Shown: positions 22,956 to 33,364 of the stretch, in pieces
Layout of the letters: each line of letters opens with the position of its first letter
Position numbering within the stretch: the first letter of the stretch is position 1
Assembly: GCA_025738555.1 (NCBI GenBank)
Contig: JAOVFP010000012.1
Span: 1,860,001 to 1,924,000 of the forward strand
Direction of reading: 5' to 3'
Origin: Cyathus striatus
Taxonomy: Eukaryota > Basidiomycota > Agaricomycetes > Agaricales > Nidulariaceae
DNA: 64,000 nucleotides
Position numbers and translations under genes: made by a program
The notes under the pieces: generated by a model
The model's input: the letters and a program-made list of their open reading frames with translations, nothing else
Told to the model about the DNA's origin: nothing
Database searches by the model: none

Positions 22956-25483
22956 TTGTGGTTCGACGCCAGAAAACCCACAGGCTTAAGTAACAGCCTA
23001 GCAATTATGATGATATGTCAAATTTTAGTTATATTCAGAGGTGGTTTTCTATCGCCAGATTTCCAAAGTTGTGGAACATGGCAAAGTCGTCCTCCATTCC
23101 TCCGGCCACTCCCCATCCCACGAACATCAGACAGTTGTCTAGATTACAGAGCACTTCATCTCAGCCTTCCACTAGTCTTTCCAAGCGCAAGATAACTAAG
23201 AAACAAAAATTTTCAACTCCAGTCATGGAACAAAACCCTGGGGGAGACATGACAAAGCCAGCTTCATCTCCAAATGTACATCATTATCTAAATATATGTT
23301 CCATTTGCCTTATTTCCCCATTTCCTGAGGTTTCTTACCTTCCTCCATTATATCCAGTGGTTGTAAGCATCTTTTTATTCATACATTTATTTAATGATGA
23401 AAAATGATATTAGGATCCCCCAGGAAAATCCTTGGTCATGTCAATACTGACCAAAGTAATTACAACGTCTTCTGGTCTTGACATTGTTGGCAAAGGAGGC
23501 AATAGCGTGGTGCCTATCACTACTGGTCTTAACACCGCATCAGATGAAGAAATGGGCAAGGATATGGGCAAGGACCTTGACTTTACTAGTGAAGGAGGAA
23601 ATGACGTGCTGCCTACCGCTACTCCTCCTAAGGCTGCGTCGGAAGTAGCCATGGGCAAGTTTCTTCCTAGCGCTACATTAAACTTATATTAACCTATATT
23701 AAATAGACCTTGACATTGATAGTGAAGGAGGCACTAAGGATCTGCCTACCACTACTGCATTGGATGCAGATATAGGCAAGGACCTCGTCAGTGATAGCGA
23801 AGCAGAAAATAATTTTCCGCCTACCGCTATTGCTGCTAACGCTGGGTCGGAAGCAGCCATGGGCAAGTATCTTCTTAGCGCTATGTTGAACTTATTCTGA
23901 CATATATTAAATAGACCTTGACGCTGATAGTGAAGGAGGCACTAAGGAACTGCCTACCACTACTGCATTGGATGCAGATATAGGCAAGGACCTCGTCAGT
24001 GATAGCGAAGCAGAAAATAATTTTCCGCCTACCGCTATTGCTGCTAACGCTGGGTCGGAAGCAGCCATGGACAAGTATCTTCTTAGCGCTATGTTGAACT
24101 TATTCTGACGTATATTAAATAGACCTTGATGCTGATAGTGAAGGAGGCACTAAGGAACTGCCTACCACTACTGCATTGGATGCAGATATAGGCAAGGACC
24201 TCATCATTGATAGTGAAGCAGAAAATAATTTTCCACCTACCGCTATTGCTGCTAACACTGGGTCAGAAGCAGCCATGGGCAAGTATCTTCCTAGCGCTAT
24301 ATTGAACTTATACTGATGTATATTAAATAGACCTTGATGTTCATAGCACTATTCCACCCACCACTGCTCCTACCACTACTATCGCTACTGATCCAATCGC
24401 TGGGTCAATCTTCTGGGAAGGTGATGTTCCCAAAGTTCGTCAAACATTAGCATCCAATTATATCCCGAATGCCTTAGCAAAATTAAAAGCTACAAGTCAC
24501 AAATATTTTTCCGAAGAAGGGCTTTACATCTGTATATGTGATTAGATATTGCACCCACATAACCTGTATTAACATACAGTGTAGCCCCACGGAACGATGG
24601 AAATCGTGATCCAATCCCATACGCTTATGAGACTGGGTATTCTAAAAATAGATCGACATTTGTCAATACAGCACCAACCGATTTGAAGGGTAGCTTTAGT
24701 ATGTTTCTGCTTTTGGTTTGAAATGACTTATTGTTCTAATATTTAACAATAGCTGAGCTAAAGCAGTTCATTGATGATGGCCCAAACATACTTACCTCAA
24801 GTACTCGACATTTAGTGACAGCAAAAAGGGAAGAAGGACTGTCACAACTGCCTGCCACCGTATTTTCCGACCGACTTCTAACCCTAGAGGCATTCGCTAC
24901 AAATGTTAACAATACGATCTGCCTGTCGCATCGTAGATCTAAGGCCACCAAACAGAACAGGGAAGAAAATAGCTCAAAATTTCTTGTTCTTGGGGTTCCA
25001 GGGGCAAAGAATACCATTAAGGGTCAGGATGATTCGAAGCGGAGTGCGGAAGATTCCCATAGGACACTTTACAATCTTAAAAATTCTGACACCCTCGACT
25101 GTGGATGTCTTGTGGAAACAGCCATACGTGAGCTGCAATGGTATCATTCTTGGAATGTCTCTGGGCTCATTGAAGGTATGTTAATTATTTAGGTTACCTC
25201 CCTCTGATGTACTGAAGTCAGTACAGGTATGGTAGTTACTGAAGATTTTTTCTGGAAAGACATTGTGACTCCTCGGACGCAAGATATGATCGTGCAGAAC
25301 ATCTCAAGAGAAACCTTGCTCATGGCTAATGATTACTTCACAGGAGTCATGGAGATTACGAGAACATATGTGATGGATGTGACATGCAGGAAGTATGTGA
25401 CAAATGCGAAGCGCGGGAATATATGTGACGGATGTGACACGCAGGAAATATGTGACAAATGCGAAGCGCGGGAATATGTGTGA
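22956..25483 (+). CDS. Repetitive hypothetical protein with tandemly duplicated exons
   Basis: A plausible multi-exon gene. A Ser/Pro-rich N-terminal part (about 23040-23275) is followed by a series of acidic Thr/Ala-rich exons (about 23414-23652, then three ~208-bp units to 24337), then IFWEGDVPKVRQTLASNY near 24400, PIPYAYETGYSKNRSTF near 24620, and a longer exon at 24754-25172 with AELKQFIDDGPNIL and TRHLVTAKREEGLS. The last exon runs into a 55-bp minisatellite. No family is recognised. The repeated exons appear to use GC-AG introns (donor GCAAGT). Start and exact junctions were not fixed. Confidence 0.4.
23706..24337 (+). repeat. 208-bp exon-plus-intron tandem repeat, three units
   Basis: Units begin GACCTTGA at 23706, 23914, 24122 and 24330, exactly 208 bp apart. 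Each has an open stretch with TALDADIGKDL and ENNFPPTAIAAN, ending in a GCAAGT donor and an intron ending TTAAATAG. The block at about 23440-23706 is an older, more diverged unit. In one unit (24067) the donor reads ACAAGT, which would disable GC-AG splicing. Confidence 0.85.
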
Positions 25484-25712
25484 CAAACGTGACGCGCGTG
25501 AAGTACGTGACAAATATGAAGTGCGGGAATATGTGTGACGAACGTGACGCGCGTGAAGTACGTGACAGATGTGATGCGCGGGAATATATGTGACCAACGT
25601 GACGCGCGTGAAGTACGTGACAAATGCGATGCGCGGGAAAATATGAGGCGCGGGAATATGTGTGACCAACGTGACACGCGGGAAGTATGTGACAAATGCG
25701 AAGCGCAAATCA
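25360..25712 (+). repeat. Minisatellite, 55-bp units
   Basis: About six units beginning GAATATGTGTGAC and containing CGTGACGCGCGTGAAGTACG and GACAAATGCGAAGCGCGG. The units are CpG-rich, unlike their surroundings. The first units are in frame with the hypothetical gene upstream until TGA at 25481. Confidence 0.88.
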
Positions 25713-25724
25713 ACTAGTAATCAG

Positions 25725-26400
25725 TAATAGCAATACATAAATGAGTGCCAATGATCACCTCCTAATATTCATTAAATGATCACTTTTGAGTGCCCTCATT
25801 CTATACTAATACTATCCCCTAGTAATAAACCATAATACATAAATGAGTGCCAATGATCACCTCCTAATGCTCTCAAAATGATCACTTTTGAGTGCCTCCA
25901 TACTATACTAATATAATTCCCTAGTAATCAACAACAATACATAAATGAGTGCCAATGATCACCTTCTAATATTCTTAAAATGATCACTTTTGAGTGCCTC
26001 CATACTATACTAATATAGTTCCCTAGTAATCAACAACAATACATAAATGAGTGCCAATGATCACCTTCTAATATTCTTCAAATGATCACTTTTGAGTGCC
26101 TCCATACTATACTAATATAGTTCCCTAGTAATCAACAACAATACATAAATGAGTGCCAATGATCACTTTCTAATATTCTTCAAATGATCACTTTTGAGTG
26201 CCTCCATACTATACTAATATAGTTCCCTAGTAATCAACAACAATACATAAATGAGTGCCAATGATCACCTTCTAATATTCTTAAAATGATCACTTTTGAG
26301 TGTCCTTATACTATACTAATATAATCCCCTAGTTGTCAATAGCAATACATAAATGAGTGCCAATGATCACCACTCCATTACATTTACTGAATATGCCTTA
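25725..26400. repeat. Tandem repeat, ~104-bp units with inverted GATCA motifs
   Basis: Seven units begin AATACATAAATGAGTGCCAA (near 25732, 25829, 25934, 26038, 26143, 26245, 26344). Each unit has GAGTGCCAATGATCACC and, inverted, ATGATCACTTTTGAGTGCC, so each is a small hairpin. Sequence to about 26505 ends in an inverted terminus like that of the palindrome at 13617. Confidence 0.85.
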
Positions 26401-26856
26401 TAAAAATGGCACTCATTTTTTTGGTGGAGAATCAGGATCACTAGCACTCATTTTTCCTGAGCAATTTGTGATCAAATTGGCTGACACCACTCCTATGATC
26501 GCATGTCTGTCGAAGAAAGGATGGGTATAATTTAGTTTAACAATTGGGGGAGCTTGTTTCCCCTATTCGTCTGCAGAAGGACCCTGTGTAGTGTGCATGG
26601 CAATGCATGTGTGGCTGTATGTCCATCGACCTAAAATAGAATTCATGTTTCAATTTGTTGATGTCTATGTCCCATTATGGGTGTTTGCAATATGCTCGAT
26701 GTGTGGACTTAATATGTTCCTTAGAATTCTCTGATAACTAGATTCAGATTGACTTACCTTGAGGGAAAATGGTGAACTGTTCCACATGAATATAAAAAAT
26801 GATATAAATTGAAGGGCTGCACTGACCATTCTCCATTCCATCTACTCTTGAACATG

Positions 26857-27691
26857 CCTTGGTACCTTACTTCTGATGAAAACGATTCCCGAAATTACAT
26901 CGACTTCGACGTTGATTTCCCATGCCTCCAACTTTTTACCTTGTACACGACAAGGGTAAGACCTCTCAATCCCCTCTGTTTACATACGCTAATTTCCGTC
27001 TAGCATTTGACCGAGTTCCGCCCACCAAGGGAGATACAATTGTCGCCGTTCTGGATCGTCGATCAATTGCTAAAATTCATCATACGCTTCCATCGTTCAC
27101 GGCATTGTCGGACATGCATTGCTTCAAATAATTTCTGCCGGTTTGACTTTGAGCATCCATATACGTATTGTTATCAATGTGAAATAGAACATTGAATCAA
27201 TTGCAAATTTCCAGCCGAGATGGATAATATCTTTAAATTTCCACCTCTACACATTTTGCCTCATCATGCAATTGAAGTAACAAATAACAGTAAGTCTTCA
27301 TTCAACACACCATTTATTTTAACTTTCATAACTAAGAAATTTTTAAGATGTGAATTGTATACTTTTTGCCTACAACCGTGCAAGCCACCGGTATGCTGAT
27401 CGGTATCGGTGGGCAGATTTCTATCGATATATATATTACCTCATTGGGGAAGTTGTTCCTTCTCTTTGATGATTGCAGCAACTCCTGGTATCAGTCCTCC
27501 TGGCAAATAAATTAATTCTACCCGATGACGATCCTGAAGGATATGACTACATAGGATGGACAGCACATAAAGCTCTTCAATGGCTGCCACCTAAAGAAGA
27601 GGTACAATCTTATAGAAGCATGTTGTTTGAATGTATACACAACAAAGGACTACGACTAGTGGATTTTAGTTTTGATAGCCCCGTGTATTAA
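26857..27691 (+). pseudogene. Unrecognised element-encoded protein, copy C (three TGA)
   Basis: Exons 26857-26955, 27004-27289 and 27348-27691 fit the splice phases of copies A and B. The cysteine motif reads HCRTC...NFCRFDF...YCYQC and is followed by RYIYYLIGEVVPSL, matching ATRYAHYLIEIVVPSL of copy A. In-frame TGA codons at 27193, 27467 and 27470 break it, with no in-frame TAA or TAG before the terminal TAA. The C-terminal third is diverged. Compared with copies A and B it is the most decayed. Confidence 0.65.
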
Positions 27692-27699
27692 AGGTAGAA

Positions 27700-28186
27700 A
27701 ATAATGTTTAACACTTTGTCACCATAGTACAGCCATCTTTGCTTCCTTTTGTTGTTACAGCAGCAAATGAAGAGCAGTTTTCTCTGTGGATGCGACGACT
27801 TCAAATGGAGAACACATAGATATGACGAAACAAGCCCCATTGGAACTATTACTATACTGGTCTTTATCCGGTCCCGTTAGAATAACTTAAAATAGATAAT
27901 CTATATCCGGCATCAGTGATACTAATAGGCTAGAGGAAAACATGGAAAACTTGAATTTAGGCACATCTTTGGTGAGCCATAGTGTTTTTAACTCGTATCC
28001 CTGAAACACGGACATATCCAGCTCAGTTGCACATCAAAAAACTCGTCCTCGTAACTTCCCAGCTCACTATTCCTTCCTCTGTACACCAACCCACCCTCTT
28101 AAAACACTCGTCCTCATCACTTCCCAACTCACTATCTCCCTACACCAACCCACCCTCTCTCAGTTTCTACTTCCAGTCTCACCAGC
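27700..28186. other. Promoter-like region of copy B with duplicated pyrimidine-rich blocks
   Basis: Carries the inverted copy of the arm motif (27985-28017). Then two direct repeats of about 60 bp follow (near 28038-28100 and 28100-28160; ACTCGTCCTCRTCACTTCC, ACACCAACCCACCCTCT), just upstream of the copy B ATG. They could be promoter elements; no function is shown. Confidence 0.5.
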
Positions 28187-29287
28187 ATGCAGGAAACTAT
28201 CTCCACCAAGGTCCCTCAATATTTTTATGTGGTCAGCATGAAGGGGGGGCCACTCTGGAGCTTCATTCTCAACACTGTTCCAGTGAGTCTTATTCTCAGT
28301 GCACGTCTTGTCTAACTGGTTGATTATTAGGGACCCTATGTGCGGCCATACTCCAATTTGGGGCAAGGCGTGATTCCAGTCTGGCGTACACTGAAAAATA
28401 TAGTTAATGAACTGAGAGAGTACACAAAAAAGTATGCATGCAATAGATGCTTTGAAGCAGGTATGTCAATCGAGTCAATTAAATGTTGATTATACTAAGT
28501 CTACTTTCATGTTCTGGTAGAGGAGGCCTGCACAATTGACTTCGTCCACGACCCCCCTAACTGCTCTTGATGCAGTATTGAAGGAATACAGAACTGTCAT
28601 GGGATAGGAAGTCATCCAAAACTCACCCTCCTTCCTGTCTTGAGCTGCGACATTATCCATGAAAGTAAGAATATATTATTATAGATTACAAATCAAATTA
28701 ACATCAATTATGCAGATATGTCCATACTACTAGAGTATGGTAATCTGCCCATTGTAGCGTGGTATCTGTACCTCAATTTTGAATACATGCGCTATGCGCT
28801 CTTCATTCTAAAAATTGTAGTCCCGGCCCACGACTCACACATCATAGGGTTATTCGACAAGGAAATCCTTCAGCTATATGGACTGGTTGATGATACATAC
28901 AATATAGATGAATACTTGCAGTGGAGCAATGAAGCACAACAATTGGCGTCCAAATTTCCTGCGCCCCCAATGTTGGAAAGGTTTTGGGAGGGCCTCGTGA
29001 CCCAAATTACTCTGCCAATGCCACTATCGGCATCCAGCTCCAACATTGAACATGAAGCCCCACCTACTGATCAAGATATCTCAGGCTGGTACAGAATGCA
29101 GTCCAGTGGTGGTAATGGATGGTTGCCATCTTCAAGAGGAGAATACAACTTGAATGAAGTGGGTAAGAAGTTGACATGGGTTCGCTTTGATTACAATGGA
29201 ACATACAAAGAATGGAGCACAACGAAGCTGGACTGGAATGTAGTGTGGCGGCAGGAAGATTATGACATACATTATTTAAAAATATGA
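28187..29287 (+). pseudogene. Unrecognised element-encoded protein, copy B (one TGA)
   Basis: Exons begin at 28187 (MQETISTKVPQYFYVVSMKG), 28331, 28522 and 28715, with donors GTGAGT, GTATGT and GTAAGA, in the same positions and phases as copy A. Shared features: GGPLWSFIL, the cysteine motif ACNRC...ACTIDF...PNC-stop-CS, and MRYALFILKIVVPAHDSH. The C-terminus (VRFDYNGTYKEW) matches IRFDQTEMHDDW of copy A. The only break is TGA at 28568-28570, between two cysteine codons. The terminal stop is TGA at 29285. It lies in the right arm of the giant element, mirror to copy A. Confidence 0.72.
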
Positions 29288-29580
29288 TGGACACGCAGAA
29301 CGAACAAGAAATGTAATGTAAAATAAATAATGAATAATGTATTTCTTGAAATTGCTGGAATAACCAGTCACGTAGTTCGCTATTACGAACATAATCTCCA
29401 TAACTATTGCTTAAGATAAAGCAGTATGATGCCCTAATAAATGTTGGAGTGTCGCAGAGTGATACCCCAGCAAATGTGAGTTATTTGTACATGATTGGCA
29501 AAGGCTTTAGGAATCTGTCATTCTCTGAACACTCAAGATAAATATAGCACAGGGATCATCACACTGTAAATATTTCATAA
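29288..29580. other. 3' flank of copy B and a block duplicated in the array
   Basis: Probable 3' UTR of copy B to about 29450. Sequence at about 29475-29585 (TTTGTACATGATTGGCAAAG onward) recurs near 31015-31125 inside the array, 1.54 kb away, which points to a segmental duplication in this arm. Confidence 0.7.
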
Positions 29581-32500
29581 TATATGTATTTTATATGATA
29601 GATTGCTATTATGCAGTAATAAATGTGAAAAAGTGAAAATTAAGATCTTACATTCATCCGCCACATTCACCACATGATAGGAATCTAGTCTCGTCGCGCT
29701 GCGTTCATGTGCTGACTCATGTGTCATTTTCAGAACGCACAAACCAATATCCCATGCTTATCCCATCTGTTTACATATGGCACATACCATCAATCATAAG
29801 ATATCCAGTCTACATGCACCACTTCTTCCTCATTAATTTAAATCCTATACTTCGCTATTAGAAATATAGGAAAGGCATAATGCATTCAGATAGATGTAGA
29901 TATTTCACAATATACCTATTCCATATGATAGATCCCCGTAATGCATTAATAAATGTGAAAAAGTGAAAATTATAATCTTGCCTCCTTCCGCTAAATTAAC
30001 CAGATGACAGGAATCTAGTCTTGTCACACTGGTATAATTATCAGATGCATCTGTCATATTTAGAACGCACAAATCAATATCCCATGCATGTCACTTCTGT
30101 CCACATATGGCACATCCCATCAATAATAGGATATCCAGTATACATGCATAACTTCTACCTCATTAATTTAGATCCTCTACATCGCTATTAGAAATGTATA
30201 ACATGCATGATCCATTCAGTTAGATGTAGATATTTCATCATATACATATTCCATATGATAGATCCTCATAATGCACTAATAAATGTGAGAAATTAAAAAT
30301 ATAAATCGTGCCTCCTTCTGCTACATTCACCAGATGACAGGAAACTAGTCTCGTCGCGCTGTGTTCATGTGCTGACTCATCTGCCAATTTCGGAAGGCGC
30401 AATACAAATATCCCACGCTTATCATATGTGTCCGTGTATGGCACATCCTATCAATCATATGATATCCAGTCTACATGCACCACTCTACCTCATTAATTTA
30501 GATTATCTACTTCGCTATTAGAAATGTAGAACATGCTCGATCCATTCAGTTAGATGTAGATATGTCATTACATAATTATTCCATATGATAGATCCTCATA
30601 ATGTACTACTAAATGTGAAAAATTAAAAATATAGATCTTGCCTCCATCCACCACATTCACCAGATGACAGGAATCTAGCCTCATTGCGCTGCATTCATGT
30701 GCTGACTCATTTGTCATTTTCGGAACACGGAAGACAAATATCCCACGCTTATCACTTCAGTCCACGTATGGCACACCCTATCAATCATAAGATATCCAGT
30801 CTACATGCACCACTTCTACCTCATTAATTCACATCATCTACTTCACTATTAGAGATGTAGAACACGCACAATCCATTAAGTTAGATGTAGATATTCCACA
30901 ATATAATGATACTATATGATAGATTGTCATAATGCTCTGAAAAAATGCGAAAATTAAGAATTAAGATCTTGTCTCCTTCTGCCACATTCACCAGATGACA
31001 GCAAATGTGCGCTATTTGTACATGATTGGCAAAGGCTTTAGGAATCTGTCGTTTTCTGAATGCTCAAGATAAAAATAACTCAGGAATCATCACACTGTAA
31101 ATATTTCATAATATAGGTATTCTATATGATAGATCGCCATTATGCAGTAATAAATGTGAAAATGTGAAAATTAAGATCTTACATTCTTCTGCTGCATTCA
31201 CCACATGATAGGAATCTACTCTCGTCGTGCTGCGTTCATGTGCTGACTCATCTGTTATTTTCGGAATGCGCAACACAAATATCCCATGCTTATCACATCC
31301 GTCCACATATGGCACATCCTATCAATCATAAGATATCCAGTCTACATGCACCACTTCTACCTCATTAATTCATATCCTCTACTTTGCTATTAGAAATGTA
31401 GAACATGCACAATACATTCAGTTAGATGTAGATATAACATAATATAATTATTCCATATTATACATCCTCATAATGCATTAATAAATGCGAAAAATTACAA
31501 ATGAAGATCTTGCCTCCATCCGCCACATTCACCAGATGACATGAATCTAGTCTTGTCGCACTGCATTCATGTGCTGACTCATTTGTCATTTTCGGAATGC
31601 GCAACACAAATATCCCACACTTATCACTTCTGTTCACGTATGGCACATCCCACCAATCACAAGACATCCAGTCTACATGCACCACTTCTACCACATTAAT
31701 TTACATCCTCTACATCACTATTATAAATGTAGAACACACACGATCCGTTCAGTTAGATATAGATATAACATAATATAATTATTTCATATTATACATCCTC
31801 ATAATGCACTAATAAATGCGAAAAATTACAGATGAAGATCTTACCTCCTTCCGCCACATTTACCAGATGACAGGAATCTAGTCTCGTCGCACTGTGTTTA
31901 TGTGCTGACTCATCTGTCATTTTCGGAATGTGCAACACAAATATCCCACGCTTATCACATCTGTCCGTGTATGGCACATCCCATCAATCATAGGATATCC
32001 AGTCTACATGCACCACTTCTTCCTCATTCATTTAGATTATCTACTTCACTATTAGAAATGTAGAACACGCACGATCCATTCAATTAGATGTAGATATAAC
32101 ATTATTCTATGTGGTAGATCTCCATAATGCACTAATAAATGTGAAAAATTACAATCAAAGATCCTGCCTCCTTCCGCCACATTCACCAGATGACAGGGAT
32201 CTAGTCTCACCGCACTGCGTTCATGTGATGACTCATCTGTCATTTTCAGAATGCGCATCACAGATATCCCGTGCTCATCACTTCTGTTCACATATGGCAC
32301 ATCCCATCAATTATAAGATATCCAGTCTACATGCACCACTTCTACCACATTAATTTACATCCTCTACATCACTATTATAAATGTGGAACACGCATGATCC
32401 ATTCAGTTAGATGTAGATATAACATTATACAATTATTTCATATTATACATCCTCATAATGTATTAATAAATGCGAAAAATTACAGATGAAGATCTTGCCT

Positions 32501-33361
32501 CCTTCTGCTACATTCACCAGATGACAGGAATCTAGTCTTGTAGCGCTGCATTCATGTGATGACTCATCTGTCATTTTCGGAATTCGCATCACAAATATCC
32601 CACGCTCATCACTTCTGTTCGCATATGGCACATCCCATCAATTATAAGATATCCAGTCTACATGCACCACCTCTACCACATTAATTTACATCCTCTACAT
32701 CGCTATTAGAAATGTAGAACACGCACAATCCGTTCAGTTAGATGTTGATATAACATTATATAATTATTCCATATTATACATTCTCATAATGCATTAATAA
32801 ATGTGAAAAAGTGAAAATTAAGATCTTGCCTCCTTCCGCTATATTCACCAGATGACCGAAATCTAGTCTCGTCACACTGCGTTCATGTGATGACTCATCT
32901 GTCATTTTCGGAATGCGCATCACAAATATCCCGCGCTCATCACTTCTGTTCGCGTATGGCACATCCCATCAATTATAAGATATCCAGTCTACATGCACCA
33001 CCTCTACCACATTAATTTACATCCTCTACATCGCTATTAGAAATGTAGAATATGCACAATCCGTTCAGTTAGATATAGATATAACATAATATAATTATTC
33101 CATATTATACATCCTCATAATGCATTAATAAATGCGAAAAAGTGAAAATTAAGATCTTGCCTCCTTCCGCTACATTCACCAGATGACAGAAATCTAGTCT
33201 CGTCACACTGCATTCATGTGCTGACTCATCTGTCATTTTCAGAAAGCGGAAAACATATATCACACGCTTATCACATCTGTCTGTATATGGATCATCCCAT
33301 CAATTATTCCAGTCCAGTTCTTATAGACTACATTTCACGTTACAATTTATACATTCTACAG
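29580..33361 (-). repeat. Right satellite array, same ~330-bp unit, inverted
   Basis: About eleven units in the opposite orientation to the left array. ATCCAGTCTACATGCACCA recurs near 29808, 30137, 30464, 30794, 31334, 31668, 31999, 32320, 32650 and 32981, with 323-334 bp spacing except one gap of ~540 bp. Most units keep CTGACTCATCTGTCATTTTC. The outer end passes into the ~50-bp terminus at 33305-33361. Confidence 0.92.
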
Positions 33362-33364
33362 ACA

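Larger units (their letters stand above)
10471..33361. mobile_element. Giant inverted-repeat element (~22.9 kb), probably KDZ-type
   Basis: The outermost ~50 bp at 10471-10530 (AATGTATAAATTGTAA onward) match the reverse complement of 33305-33361. Inward of both ends lie arrays of the same ~330-bp satellite in opposite orientation, then paralogous genes A (15632-16614) and B (28187-29287) in opposite orientation, then a shared motif (TATGTCCGTGTTTCAGGGAT) at about 16719 and, inverted, about 28017. The interior holds a decayed KDZ transposase, a coiled-coil gene, gene C and a repetitive gene. The mirrored order strongly suggests one unit. A target duplication is not clear; TAC next to both ends is possible if one base was lost. 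Alternative reading: a segmental inverted duplication with later insertions. Confidence 0.6.

Noticed and set aside
20436..23658. Repeats at 21.0-22.2 kb and 23.7-24.3 kb as a CRISPR-like array
   Set aside because: Units are 181 and 208 bp without constant-repeat and unique-spacer structure, and the genome is eukaryotic.
25304..25713. Long minus-strand ORFs with repeated SHLSH/ICHV blocks
   Set aside because: Produced by the 55-bp minisatellite being open in several frames.
30238..32962. Recurrent ~62-codon open frame in each satellite unit (VPYV..SD..GIFV.RIPKMTDES type)
   Set aside because: It starts at GTG with no ATG, unit length (about 323-334) is not a multiple of three, and the frame is broken in many left-array units. 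It is better explained by recent common origin of the units.
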